From: Catonia carolina
Taxonomy: Eukaryota; Arthropoda; Insecta; Hemiptera; Achilidae
Direction: 5' to 3'
DNA length: 64,000 bases
Assembly (NCBI GenBank): GCA_035578175.1
Contig: JAQMRL010000006.1
Coordinates: 28,280,393 to 28,344,392, forward strand
Shown here in pieces: positions 33,513-45,224 of the stretch. Position numbers and translations under genes: made by a program. Numbering within the stretch: the first letter of the stretch is position 1; each line of letters starts with the position of its first letter. The notes beneath the pieces are model-generated. The model worked only from the letters and a program-made list of their open reading frames with translations, was not told where the DNA came from and ran no database searches.

Positions 33513-35505
33513 AGATTGGAAAATAATAATCTAATAATAACGCATCAGTTAACTTACAGTCAAAAGTATTTTGTAGAAGCTGATCTGATTTATTTATCAA
33601 TCTCTACTACATTGTTAATAACGTCTTTCTCTAAGTTCATCCAATGACATCTTTTCCTGTAGAAGATATGAAGCTGAAAAAAATGTAAATAAAACAGCAA
33701 AATTATCTAAATAAATATCATATTTATTTTTTTTAATTTTTTTTTATACAGTCTCAGAAATGACAGGCTCGCCTGACATTATCTGATGTAAACAATCAAC
33801 ATTTGGGACAAAAAGCACAAATACCATCCATTTATTTTATATATACAATCACTTAATACTCACACATAATCACATGCACACACAAATTTATACAACATTA
33901 TTACAATACATTTATCGCATTTATAATTTTCAATTAATGTACCATACATACGAACATACATGCATACATTTTATTCAGGAAATTTAGTAGAAAATTTTTC
34001 ATAGTACTTGAAAGAAGATTTTTTATGTATTTTTTAAATATTATTCTTTTTATAGAGATTCATCACAGTAACAAATGTATGTATACAAAAAACATATAGT
34101 TTTCTTTACATATATAATATTGTTTATACTATACACATATAAATAATATTTATTATATAATTAATACATAATATATATATATTTTGTTTATAAAGAGACA
34201 CATTTTGGCTGAATCTAAATAATATATTTTCAATATTTATTTACACATGTAAGACACTTAGCATTATATTTTTGTTTATTTATTTGTATTTTTTATTTAT
34301 GAAATGTTTCAACATAAAGATTAAATTAAAAATAAATAATAATGTATACGTTTACACATTTAAATTTATTATTTTATTTAAGATAATTAATTTAAAATAT
34401 ATATTTAAAAAATTATTAAATAAAATAATTGGGTACTTAATTTTTGAAATAAAAATGTAACCCTCCTTTACCTTTGCAAGTGATTATATTTTTTAAGTAA
34501 ATTACATATTTTCATATTTATCATTATTTATCTACTTTTATAAACATTACTACCATACCCTGTTATCAATAAACATGAATGTATTATTCAAGTTTACGCT
34601 GAAAATTAAATAACGCTAGGACATGTGTTACAAGCTTAAAAGAGGTAGAAAGACTGTCATTCTTATACAATACAATTCCGTTTATCTGAACTAGATGTAA
34701 TCTGAATAATTTGAAAATATAAAAAACCATTGATAAGAAATTCTTTATACTTTTTATATCCATTGAAGAAATGCATCTACCTGGCGTACACCCTGAATTT
34801 TTCAGACAATCATATTAAAAGAATCACAAATTTATAGAATAATAAACAAAAATTTTATTTAAAATTAAACTCAGATTTATCATTAGCAAGTTGTATTTAG
34901 GTTATTGAATTACATATTTTTCAATGCCTTTGCACTGAAAAAATTACAGCAATGTAAATTGCTATAATTATATAAACTTGAGTATATAACTGAAAGACAG
35001 AATGCATGATTTTTTTTGCACCTCCTCCATCCCCAATGGTGCACCTTACCACAAAAAGAGAGGGGGGAATAAATAAATGTAACTGAACAACCAAAAAGCC
35101 CTGGTATGTTACATTAGTCAAAAGATTGACGTCACAAGCTAATTAAGAAAGAACGGGTTAAATAAATAAGAAATAACAAAAAAAACTCAAAAATTCAGGA
35201 TACAGAGAGATGCAAATTTATATCTCTTCTTCTTGCAGAAGTTGATTGTCTCTATCTGACATCGCTGTGCAACTCAATTTTTTTCAATAATTTATTTTTA
35301 AATTTACTATTAGGGCGTACTTCTCAATAATCAATCTCCTTTTCATATTTCTTAATGACCCCGTTGTACATCTTGATATCGACGAAACAAATCTCCAAGG
35401 TTGTGTGGCAAGTGTACCGAATGATCTCATACTGGCTCGAGGAACTCTGAGCATAATAGGCGGGTCGGAACCATATTTTTGGTGAAGTGTCTTGTGGAAG
35501 AATAA
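33513..35505. other. Extremely AT-rich stretch
   Basis: About 2 kb of A/T runs, especially 33720-34460. No gene, repeat or exon recognised. Confidence 0.5.
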
Positions 35506-35751
35506 GGGTGAAACCACACTGCGGCCAACAAAGCAGTTGCAAAACTTTCAAAAACGTTTGGAACCAGCCGAGTGGCTGAGAAATGCGTGGTGGGACTAGG
35601 CAAGAACACACACTGGACAGAACCGAATGTTCAGTCCGGTCCAGTGTGTGTTGCTGCTTACTCCCACCACGCATTTCTCAGCCACTCGGCTGGTCCCAAA
35701 CGTTTTTGAAAGTTTCGCAACTGCTTTATTGGCCGCAGTGTGGTTTTACCC
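35506..35751. repeat. 246-bp near-perfect foldback palindrome
   Basis: Arms of about 113 bp (35506-35618 and 35639-35751) are reverse complements with few mismatches and one short dissimilar patch (GACTAGGCAAG against GTAAGCAGC). The loop is 20 bp. GC content is well above the surroundings. Key words are CAGCCGAGTGGCTGAGAAAT and AACACACACTGGAC. Sequence left of the left arm (35290-35505) is also unusually open in three minus-strand frames, but I do not recognise any of them. Confidence 0.9.
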
Positions 35752-36226
35752 AAAGATGTCAAATTAAGTTCTACTAGCAGAGAAAAGAGGCATTTTGAAG
35801 ATGATTACAGTTCTGGCGTTATTGGTTCTTCAATGTGAAGGATATGGGTGGGTTCATTTACTCTTGAATGCCTTTGCATAGAAATAATCTACAGTCTCTC
35901 ATCACACAAACCTAAGGTTTGCAAACCCTAAGATATGGTTCGGTTACCACATTTTAAGAACCTATGCAATACTACGTCACTTTAATTGTCAGGACTGAAA
36001 ATGATATAAACTTAGGCACTAAAAATTTTTTAAATAAAAACACAAAATTTACTTAGTTATCAAAATTTTAGTGTAAAGTTTACAAATTAAAATTATTGAA
36101 AAAATGCTTCATTGTTTTTGTTTACTACTTTAAAAGTTGATGCTCAGTTTCTCATCCTCTAGTATTTTATAATGTGGCTTTTTTACTTTTTTTTACATTT
36201 TTGAATAAAACTCTATAAGATCATGG
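35752..36226. other. AT-rich intergenic sequence
   Basis: No feature recognised. Confidence 0.45.
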
Positions 36227-36564
36227 TAGTTCAAAGGCTACAAAAAATAGTTCTGTTTCTTATCACATGGTCAGTCAATTATACAACTGAAGCATTTAAG
36301 AACCGAAGTGGTAAAAAAGACCACTAGTCATAGTTATTTTCTCTGAAAGTAAAGAATTACATTATTATACAGCCAGACCCTGTGGTGAATGTGAAGGTGT
36401 CATTTGCAGGGTGGAAAGTAGATGCTTTTCAGAGGGTCTGACATGCTTATAAGCATACTTTTCCACTGAGTGAGGAAGGCAAATGTAAACTGCCTCACTC
36501 CTTGTTTTACTAAGTAAACCTTCAAGAGGTTCAAACCAGCCTTTCGGCTGATGACCTAAACAAC
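36227..36564 (+). repeat. SINE-A copy, 5'-truncated, with duplication
   Basis: Starts inside SINE-A at TAGTTCAAAGGCTACAAA and ends GGCTGATGACCTAAACAAC. The 10-bp duplication AAGATCATGG (36217-36226 and 36565-36574) is exact. 5' truncation with a duplication is the hallmark of incomplete target-primed reverse transcription. Confidence 0.92.
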
Positions 36565-36775
36565 AAGATCATGGCAACCATTCTTTATGGCTGAGAAAGT
36601 CGATCATTTAAAAATACGAGACAATAGATAATAAATTATGATTGTTCAGAGCTCAGAGATGACATTTTTGAGAGGTACAAAAGGGTGTTGTTTGAAGGAT
36701 AGATTATGAAACAATGAGATAAAATAAGAACAGACCTAAATGTACCTCTGTTGGTAAACCTTTACCTCTTTACAA

Positions 36776-36838
36776 TAGCTGTCAAACAGCTGACTCGGGG
36801 CGACAAATTTATCACTAGACAAACCCAGTGGGTTACAA
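36776..36838 (-). repeat. SINE-B head fragment
   Basis: The minus strand reads TAACCCACTGGGTTTGTCTA, GTGATAAATTTGTCGCC and CAGCTGTTTGACAGC, matching the tRNA-like head of SINE-B (see 59226-59562). Confidence 0.65.
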
Positions 36839-36879
36839 ACTCATGAGGAATAAATTTGAATTAGCTTTAGGTATAATGT

Positions 36880-37050
36880 TTTTTTTCTTTTGGATTTATG
36901 TCTGACTGTTTTGCAATTTCTTCTAATGCAAACGGTGGAGAATGATGATATATGAAAATGAGTGATGAAAATATACCAGACCTGACTGGGAATCGAACCC
37001 AGAACCCCAGCATAAAAGCCAGGGTCCTGGGTTCGATTCCTGGTCACGTA
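36880..37050 (-). repeat. SINE-C copy with duplicated inverted head
   Basis: A minus-strand SINE-C (tail near 36900, B box GACTGGGAATCGAACCCAG near 36985) is followed at once by a plus-strand B box AGGGTCCTGGGTTCGATTCC (37019-37044). The head is thus partly mirrored, giving a short palindrome. Confidence 0.75.
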
Positions 37051-37695
37051 TAAAGTTTGACTGTCCTGATCAATCTCATGTCTGCATTTTATATAGTAGT
37101 ACAATAAAGTCTTATTTATTTATTCCTTCAATATTCAGTAGCTAGTTTTTTGGCTAAATTAATTTTTTATAATCTAGATATCTGGTTAAACAGGATTGTA
37201 TTATATTTATTTCGTCAGGAGGGTTCTAAATTTTAAACTATTAAAGATCTTTTTTAAAACAAATTAATCATTTTTTTCTATGATGTACATAACAAAATAA
37301 ATAACCAACTGAAATACTCTTTGAAACAAACGAAAACAAAAGAATTAAGTATAAAAAAATCTATTACAGAGAACAGAAATTTACACAATATATTTAAAAA
37401 ATATAATTACCTACAATATGCAATTTTTTGACATAAACACACAAAAATATATATAAATGTATTACATAGAAGTTAGAGGGAACACAACATAAATAAAAGG
37501 GTTGGCACTAAAGTAGGGCAACGTAGTATGGACAAGCTTGCCACAAATATTTTTATAAAACATGCAAATACTCCCTTTACTTCTAAAAATTTAAAACGAT
37601 TTATTCAAATTATATTAATTTTAAAATTATGGCTGTGTTAAAAAGAGGTTGTTGTACATAACATTATACCTTTAAAATTTTCTGATAGGAAGATT
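37051..37695. other. AT-rich intergenic sequence
   Basis: No feature recognised. Confidence 0.45.
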
Positions 37696-37699
37696 ACAA

Positions 37700-37760
37700 T
37701 CAGTGCCAGATTTAGGGGGGAGTCACAGGGGTCATGACTCCCTCCAAATTTGTTATTTAT
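37700..37760 (+). mobile_element. Possible hAT transposon end
   Basis: CAGTGCCAGATTTAGGGGGG and the following CAGGGGTCATGACTCCC resemble the CAGTGGCGGATT-type terminus with a G run known from some hAT elements. No partner end is seen. Confidence 0.35.
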
Positions 37761-37808
37761 TTATTTTAATAGTTTTTTGTATCTTTATAAAAGAATGAAG
37801 GGTGTATA

Positions 37809-38709
37809 CGAGGTGCTACCCAAAAGTTCGGGGAATTCGAATGTCATGCGCGAACCATTGGTTGTACAACCTGCTGCTACTAGATGTTGCTAACAGTACT
37901 CTTTGTGAATCAGTGTTCCAACAGGTGTGATGATGAGTATGGATTGTTAAGTTTCATGCAGTTGGATTTTAGTGTTTTGGCGATTTTCTAAACGGCACAT
38001 TTTAAAGAGTAAAGAATCTGCATCAAATTTTGCTTCAAGCTTTAAAAAAACTGCGGCAGAAACCCATTGGATGCTTGTGGAAGCATTTGGTGAGAGTGCT
38101 ATGTGTCAAAGTAAAACTTTTTTGTGGTACAAATGATTCAAAGATAGACGAACAACGTTCAGGGCGACCGCCAAAAAAAACAACACTGGAAAACATCATA
38201 AAAGTGCGATAGGCGAAAGTGCGATTGTTGGAGATCATAGATGAACAATCCATGATATTCGTGCAATTGTAGGAATGTCATACGGGTTCGTACAATGCAT
38301 CTTGTCAGAAAATTTGAACATGAAATGATTGCTGCAAAATTCGACTGTTGAACAGCAACCAGAAAAAAAATCGCTTAGCTGCCTGCAGTGATTTGAAAAA
38401 TGAAACAAGAGATGACCCAAACTACATCTCCAATATCGTAACTGGTGATGAGGCATGGGTGTACGATTATGATCCTGAAACTAAGCAGCAGTCGTCGGAC
38501 TTAATTGAGGAGATCCAGAAAGAAACGCAGAATGTGATTTGAACACTTACACTTGCAGACTTCCAGGGATGCAGAAAATAATTGAAAAACCGCTGGGATT
38601 GCTGCATCAAAGCCCAAGGAGACTATTTTGAAGGAGACGGAAATTAGAAGTTATGCTAAACTATTTTATTTTTATGGTAAAATTCCTTGAACTTTTCGGA
38701 AGCACCTCG
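37809..38709 (+). mobile_element. Mariner element M3, internally deleted
   Basis: Ends CGAGGTGCTACCCAAAAGTT and the inverse of CGAGGTGCTTCCGAAAAGTT, flanked by TA (37807-37808, 38710-38711). At 901 bp it is about 400 bp short of a full mariner. Unlike M1, M2, M4 and M7 its two ends are genuinely different beyond the terminal repeats, so it is an ordinary deletion derivative. Confidence 0.9.
38010..38650 (+). pseudogene. Mariner transposase, middle deleted
   Basis: N-terminal helix-turn-helix pieces (LHQILLQALKKLRQK, RSGRPPKKTTLENIIKVR) lead to VTGDEAWVYDYDPETKQQSS, which holds the first catalytic Asp. The sequence then jumps to the C-terminal end NRWDCCIKAQGDYFEGDGN in another frame. The second and third catalytic residues (HxDNAxxH and YSPDLAPxD regions) are lost. 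Several stops and frameshifts. Confidence 0.85.
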
Positions 38710-39823
38710 TATTTGCAATGACATGGCTCCTATGCCCGAAACATAGCAGAACTTTTGGTTGTTTGGTTTTAAATATGTTTGTTTAAAATATTTAAAAAGG
38801 CGCGCATCACAAACCCAAATGCGGAGTCGGAACATATTAGAAAAAATCATAGCTGAAGAAGACCTAGGAGAAATTGAACTGATGACTGAGGATGCAACGA
38901 ATAATCCAAAGATAAATAAACTTTTAACAAAAAATGGTTTAAAATGGACAAAGTAACTAGAGTTGCGCAGTTGATGGACGAACAGCGTAAAGCAAGATTG
39001 GAAAATATGAAGAAGTATTGGCAGAGGAAACGAAGCTAATGAGAGCCAAAGAGGACCAATCAAATAACTGACTAAAGTGATCCAATGAGGTCAAACAAGA
39101 TAAAAAAATATATAGAAAATCAAACACCATAAACAATGGACCCAAGGGAAACCCACAAAAATTATTTGTTAATAAACATTCCAAAGACCACTTAGAAAAA
39201 AGTGAATTAGACAAAGAAAATGTTAGAAAATGAAAAAATAATTAATTTTTGATGTAAGATTCTGATATTGGATGCCAAACTGAAACAGTGTACACCAGAA
39301 TTAATATCTTGATTTGAAATTTTTGGGTCACATCTTTTACTATCAGGACTTGAGACACACAGGCTTGGCGGTGACATTTTTGTTTTCCACACCTCAAAAT
39401 CTATGAAATCCTCAAATCTCCAAAAGAATCCGGCAACAATTTCTATATTTTCCAGAACGATATTATTTCATCAAAAACTAAGAAAACATCTGTAAGATAG
39501 TATCGATTATGCTTCTTTAAAGCGACAAATTGATTAAGCAAGGCATCTGTTTGGTAAATCTTCAAAGAACCGTTTTATAAAAAAACTTTACATTTCTATT
39601 TTCTGGATTAACCAGGAATTTGGAAAAAATAACAACAGGGAATGGTAAATCTACACATGCTACATTTTAAAGAAAGGTTGACTAGAACAGTCCCGCAGGA
39701 GCTGAGACTGAATGTGACCAAAATACCCTTTTCAATCTTTTTTAATATATAGATGAGAAAAAAATGTTTAAATTTTTCAAACCATGGTCGAGAAGATTCT
39801 ACTGTATGTAATATTCCATGGAG
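38710..39823. other. Intergenic sequence with unassigned open frame
   Basis: A 65-codon plus-strand frame (38759-38956), rich in charged residues, contains ILEKIIAEEDLGEIEL. A following charged stretch in another frame reads MDEQRKARLENMKKY. It could be a relic of a coding element, but no family is recognised and no splice sites convince me. Confidence 0.35.
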
Positions 39824-40275
39824 CAGTGGTTTCGAGCATTGGTGTGCAACGATTTTTTTTCGCGGCATCCTAATATATCTGTAATACTGCAAATAAGCTA
39901 TTAGATTTTATTACACGTTTAAAGAAAAGAGTTTAATAACGTTTAAAAAGTTTTAATAAATATATAACTAGTTTTTAGTTATAAGTATTTCAAATAAAAT
40001 TACTTGCAATTTAATGAGAAACTTGTCCTTGATGTTTTTGGAAATTTTGGGTTGAATTGTTGAGAGATTCAAACGCAAGTTATCTTCAAGTCAGTTTCTG
40101 TTTATTTTTAGTTTTGATATTGGTTAGTACAGAAAATCTGTGCTCACAAAGCCGGCTAGTTCTTTTTAATTAGCTGGTTTAACAAAATTGACACATAGTT
40201 AGGCGACTACCGTGCATCCCTATCTCTTCCTTGCAACACCCCACGGTGCTGCGGCACCCTGGTTGTGAACCCCTG
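39824..40275 (-). mobile_element. hAT element remnant
   Basis: Ends are CAGTGGTTTCGAGCATTGGT at the left and the inverse of CAGGGGTTCACAACCAGGGT at the right, typical hAT-type CAGnGGTTC termini. The 8-bp flanks no longer match clearly. It is a short, internally deleted element that keeps the transposase C-terminus. Confidence 0.65.
40013..40165 (-). pseudogene. hAT transposase C-terminal remnant
   Basis: The minus strand reads CEHRFSVLTNIKTKNKQKLT, then after a frameshift LEDNLRLNLSTIQPKISKNI. This matches the conserved C-terminal dimerisation region of hAT transposases of the ZBED5/FAM200-like group (CExxFSxLxxIKTKxRNRL...DLRLxLSxIxP). Only about 45 residues are left. Confidence 0.65.
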
Positions 40276-40279
40276 GTTT

Positions 40280-40946
40280 AGAGTACTAGATCATATTAAA
40301 CTGTGAAGAGGAAGATCGTAGATTCAATTCCTGTCCAGAATTCAAAAAAAAAATGATGAAATACACACACAGATATTGCAATTTTTTTGTGAATTTAATG
40401 TAACTTTCTATAGACATTAATAACCAACAGTTATTGCGACTTTAAATACACAACAAAATGAAAATTTAAAATACATTTTTTGATTATTTATCAAGGATTT
40501 ACCCACCAACCTCTTACAGCAGCCATATTCTAACCTACTTGATAAATAAAAAAAAACTACATTACTTTCATGAAGATTAGACTGTTTTATAGAAATTTAA
40601 AATTAATCACAAGAAATACTTAAAATATATCTATTCTAATACACATTCAATATCACTGCATTTTATCATATCGTTCTTTGAAATAAAAAAATACAATCTG
40701 CCTTAATGTAATCCGACAATTATGGTGTTACATTCATCATTATGTTAATATTCGATTATGTGGTGTTCAATTTATTAAGTTCAAAACAACAAATTCTTTC
40801 TTTGAAATAATAAATTTAATTTAAGTAGGATTAAATAGCCTACATGGTTAAAAAATTAAACAATTACTAAATTCAGATACTTACACAAGACTTAACGATA
40901 AATTTTCTATGAATTACTGACATAAATTCCTACCAGTCAATGGTAT
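40280..40946. other. AT-rich intergenic sequence
   Basis: A weak tRNA-like phrase (GATCGTAGATTCAATTCCTG near 40313) is followed by an A run and may be an old SINE. Nothing else seen. Confidence 0.4.
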
Positions 40947-40947
40947 A

Positions 40948-41701
40948 TGAGGGCCACTTTTTTTTCAAGGTTCGATCGGTAGTGGAATTAAAACCCCCAA
41001 AAATATCTGATGAACCTTTGCATAGATGTGTTGTACAGCTTCTCTAATATGTCCGCCAATAGCATCACCTCGGTCTGTTCAGTTCTGAAAGCGCAGCGAG
41101 CACGTAAACATGGCTACAACAATACCATCTCACGCCAAGTGTGAAGTGCATAATTTGATTTCCCCATCTCACACACAGTTTGCGGTACTGAAGTCTCTCA
41201 CTGACAATTGTATAGAGAGCTGACCTTGAAATTTCAGGAAAAGAATCACTCAATACAGAAATTGTAAACCGACGATTTTCTCGAATCGCTTGATCCACTC
41301 GCTGAACAAGGTCATCGGTTGACTATCGCTTTCTTCCCAGGCCGCCTGCATCATGACTTCTATACCTCCTGGTTTAAAGTTCCTGCACCATTGTCGCACT
41401 TTGCCGTTGCTCATACAAGTCTCACCGTACACATTATTTATTCATCGATGAATTTCGGCTAAATTGGACCCCTCAGCCTGAAGAAATCGAATCACCGTAT
41501 GCACTTCACAGTTGGCGGGAGATGGTATTGTTGTAGCCATGTTTATGTGCTCGCTGCATGTTCAGAACTGAACAGACCGAGGTAATACTATTGGCAGCAT
41601 ATAAGAGAAGCTGCACAAGACATCTATGCAAAGGTTTATCAGATATTTGTGGGGGTTTTAATTCGGCGACCGATCGGAACTAAAAAAAAAACGGCCCTTC
41701 G
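40948..41701 (-). mobile_element. Palindromic mariner element M4
   Basis: TA-flanked. The left end TGAGGGCCACTTTTTTTTCA and the right end, inverse of CGAAGGGCCGTTTTTTTT, continue as inverted copies for about 205 bp (40948-41155 against 41497-41701). Both arms carry the transposase start region ATGGCTACAACAATACCATC. This is two 5' ends facing each other around the N-terminal coding part, with no 3' end. Confidence 0.9.
41160..41542 (-). pseudogene. Mariner transposase N-terminal part
   Basis: The minus-strand start MATTIPSPANCEVHTVIRFL is followed by QAEGSNLAEIHR, a stop, NNVYGETCMSNGKVRQWCRN, and after a frameshift LVQRVDQAIRENRRFTISVL and SALYTIVSERLQYRKLCVRW. These are the two helix-turn-helix units of a mariner transposase (SETMAR-like arrangement). 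All catalytic residues are absent because the palindrome junction follows RW. Confidence 0.85.
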
Positions 41702-41704
41702 TAA

Positions 41705-42825
41705 AAATATAAAATTCAGAGAGGAACTGAATACTATAATGTTACATCAGTACTTTGATAATACTGATTATTAATAATAAATGATTTGATGACAAGCGAT
41801 TTAAGTAATAACAAAATTTACGACAAATTGTTACATAAAACTTAACTGAGTTTTATAACACACAGAAGACAGTACAGTACACCAGTTCAACATTTTCATA
41901 CTAGTCATTATACAAATATTTTTTAAATCTTTTTATTTCCATCCCTTACAATTATCATTCACACACATATATTTTCAGTTTGGTTAATAATTTTTATGTT
42001 ACATGATACAGTCGGTACTTCTTAATTCGAACCTCTATAATTTTAACTAACTTACCGTAAATCCAAACGTTACTCAACAGAAAAGGATCCAAATTTTTTT
42101 TTAATTTGGTAATTACTTAATCTCATACTGTATAGATATTTTTTTATATTCACACGCATAATTTCCAAATTACAAATTTCACATTGGTTTTAGAAAAAAT
42201 GTAATAGGTTAATTACTTATCCATACACAACACATATTTCTAATTAAATTAATTTTTTATAACACAGTAATTAACCAAATGTACAGCAACATAATGACAT
42301 ATTAACTGGAAAAATGTAATAAAGTATAGCCTGATTTACGTAAGGAGAATGCTGGGTAAAACGAGCGTCATCATTGGTATAGTCTTGTATGTACTACAAT
42401 AGCGAACTGGCTATTTAGTCTACTACACGAATAAAAAATTTATACCACGTTTCTAATTAAGTTTTCAACAACACTCTGAGTGTACATCTAACTGTAGGTT
42501 GGAGGGGTATGCAGGGTTGAAGTCAAGTATGCCCATGCATAGCCCAGCGCTCACAGCAATTGGCTTGGCCTATACCTCATTGAAAATCGTGTTGAGGCAC
42601 CATCAGGCTCGGAAAAAGAAAGAAACTTAAACTTATGATACCTCCTCACTACTATTGGCATCGCTCTGGGCATGTACACTGGTTTCGTTAGTTCACTATC
42701 TCTCAACTGATATCATAACATTTGATTTATCTTATGTTTTCTGTTTCCTGTGATTGTTTACTATATTAAAAAACAATTTGATGAACTCCCTAACAATGAG
42801 AATTATTTTGTAATCCAATCATTGA
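41705..42825. other. AT-rich intergenic sequence
   Basis: No gene or repeat recognised. Confidence 0.45.
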
Positions 42826-42829
42826 ACGT

Positions 42830-43264
42830 CAAGCACGGAACGTTAAGCCAGTAAAAATTCACCATCAGTTAATAGAAATTTATGGTTTGAAAATGCTACG
42901 AGTGATGGAATGGTCCAAAAGTGGGTTAGGCAGTTCAATGAAGGACTGACAGATGTCCACGATAAAGCACAAAGTAGGTGGCCTTGTTTTGTGAATTGAC
43001 TTGGTAGAAAAGTGGATTAAAAAATTTGCTTTCAAATGAATTTCCAGACGAGTAACTAAACACTTCAAAAGTGACTGTGACGTTAAAATCGCAGCGGAGG
43101 TTTAGATAAAATGGTCATCTGTTATGATAAGCGTCTAAACATTTGAGAAAACTATATTGAAAAATAGTTAAATAATACTCTTTCATGTAAAAAGAAAATT
43201 TGCTTGAAAAAATATTTTAGTATTTATTTTTTTGAAACGGTAATTACTTTCCGAATATGCCTCG
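42830..43264 (+). pseudogene. Mariner relic M5 with one end
   Basis: The plus strand reads KIHHQLIEIYGLK, then SDGMVQKWVRQFNEGLTDVH in another frame, then DKAQSR. This is mariner N-terminal helix-turn-helix sequence. The right end is CCGAATATGCCTCG followed by TA, the inverse of a CGAGGCATATTCGG mariner terminus. The left terminus and the catalytic part are gone. Confidence 0.75.
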
Positions 43265-43548
43265 TAGTTCAAGTTACAGGAGGTTTTGATTTTAGGAATG
43301 TAAAGCTTATGAATTTTATCCTTTACTGTAGAAGTTAAATGCTATTGATCTTCAAGTCTTCCAGAAGTAAACTCAAAGAACTAGTATGTAGTCTGTAATT
43401 AATGTTTAATAGAAATTAGTTTAACACATACAATCAGTTTCTTCACACACTGTGGTTATTCACATAAATTAAATAATTTTCTACATCATTAAAATATTTA
43501 ATAATTTATTTTTTATTTACTGAACCATATTAATTTAATAAGTTTGTA

Positions 43549-44479
43549 TAGTAAACTCATGGTTATCCGAAATTATTGGGGCGAGCCGATTTTGGATAAG
43601 CCGGGTTTTTTAAATATCAAGGAAAAAGGTCTTTTTTTCTTTTCTTTTTGCTTTTATGGCCTCATTGGACCACTTGAATAAAATTTAGAAATTCTTCTTG
43701 GTTTGGTTTAAGGATTCTTATGTTTTTCCCAATAATTCTTCATATTTTGGGATCTGATCTGTCTGATTTTATATATACAAATCATTGATGACGGAGCTTG
43801 AGTTTTTTCAACAAAAAAGAAAAGGTCTTTTATTATAAAAAAAAAACATTACTGGGTCCTAAAAACTTTTATTCATACGATTTAATTGTAAAATATTTTC
43901 TGGGTTTTATCTTCCATTCGTTTTATTGCCGATATGTCCCAACAACAGTTTACCTCACGTTACTAAACGTATAACTAAAGTGTACATCAGAGGGCATCAG
44001 TTCAGTGGTTATGAACATGCATTTACATTTACACGACATTGTTTAATATCAATTCACTTCTACGATCGGCACGTAAGATTAATTAGCCACACAACGAAAT
44101 GAAAAATACGTTAATTCCAAGACACTACTGTACCCATTCAACCACAATAGAGTACTAATGTTTGCAGCAAAAATGATGTAGCCAAAAATAAACAGTAAGC
44201 CTAGTAGCAGGCAACTGCTGCAAGGAAAATACTCATGTTATTGGTAAAAATCCTGTCTGCAGTGCTGAACGTCATGTAGGCGTACTTTATGTGCTATAAA
44301 TTACAGTACAGTTTGCTTAAACAGTATTTTGGTACAGAAATACAATTAAAAGTATTATTATTTCTTGTTTTTAATAAAGTTATTTATAAAAAAATTACAT
44401 TTAAAATACTGTGTATTTTTTGATGATTGGATAACCTGGGTTTCAGTTAACCCCGATTTGGATAACTGAAAGTTTACTG
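43549..44479. mobile_element. Pogo-like non-autonomous element P1
   Basis: TA-flanked, 931 bp. The left end reads TAGTAAACTCATGGTTATCC and the right end is the inverse of CAGTAAACTTTCAGTTATCC. Subterminal GGATAACC/CCGATTTTGGATAA words are also shared in inverse. CAGTAAAxCT ends with TA duplication fit pogo/Tigger-like Tc1/mariner relatives. No coding sequence recognised inside. Confidence 0.75.
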
Positions 44480-45224
44480 TATTACGGTTTTTATTTTTTC
44501 ATATTGTATTATTTATGTCATGTACAGTGCTTGTCTATATTTATGTGCTAATACGTAATATTGAACACATTTAAGTAATTTTTTATCGCAGCGTTGAGTA
44601 AAAAATATTTAAGTATTACAGAAAAATATAAATTTTTATTAAACTGTAAAAAATTTTGACGCCTATTTTTTTGAGGTTCAAAATTAAGAGAGGCCTGACT
44701 GTGTAATGTAATATTGAAATATTAAAGAAGTTTCTTCACACACTGTGCATACTCAATGATAATTTACAGTTTGATATACTGTACCATTGTTCAACTGAAC
44801 ACCACAGCTAAAAGTTATTTCTAAATAAATGTTGAAGCTTGGCGGTATAAAGTTGATTTCGGATAAACCAACATGTACGAAACCAGGAGACTGTTAGGTT
44901 AAAAAATATGTAGAATCCCAAAGAATAAATTGTAAACAAAAAAAAATCTTATTGACTTTAAAATAACAGCAGAATCTTATTTCACTGCTTTTATAAAAAT
45001 GAAGATAACAATTAGCAAGAATACCTGACAATCCCAAATTAAGGCCCAAAAATTTTCTACCCACAAAATTTGAGATATCTAATTAAATTAAAACCAGGAA
45101 ATTCTCTCAGATAGTATAGAGTACAACTAAATTCCGGAAAGGCTTTCCCTTGAAAACCTAACTTAACTCCCTGTTTCTTATGTATCTACCCCACTATTTT
45201 TTATTCAACTTGTATTCCTATAGT
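44480..45224. other. AT-rich intergenic sequence
   Basis: No feature recognised between P1 and mariner M6. Confidence 0.45.

Noticed and set aside
35284..35674. Three overlapping minus-strand frames beside the foldback, with the thought that the foldback is a parvovirus-like terminal hairpin
   Set aside because: No replication or capsid protein motif is visible and the frames run into the palindrome. Openness is explained by higher GC content.
38759..39063. Charged open frames on both strands
   Set aside because: No family recognised and no credible splice sites. Kept only as a note under the intergenic entry.
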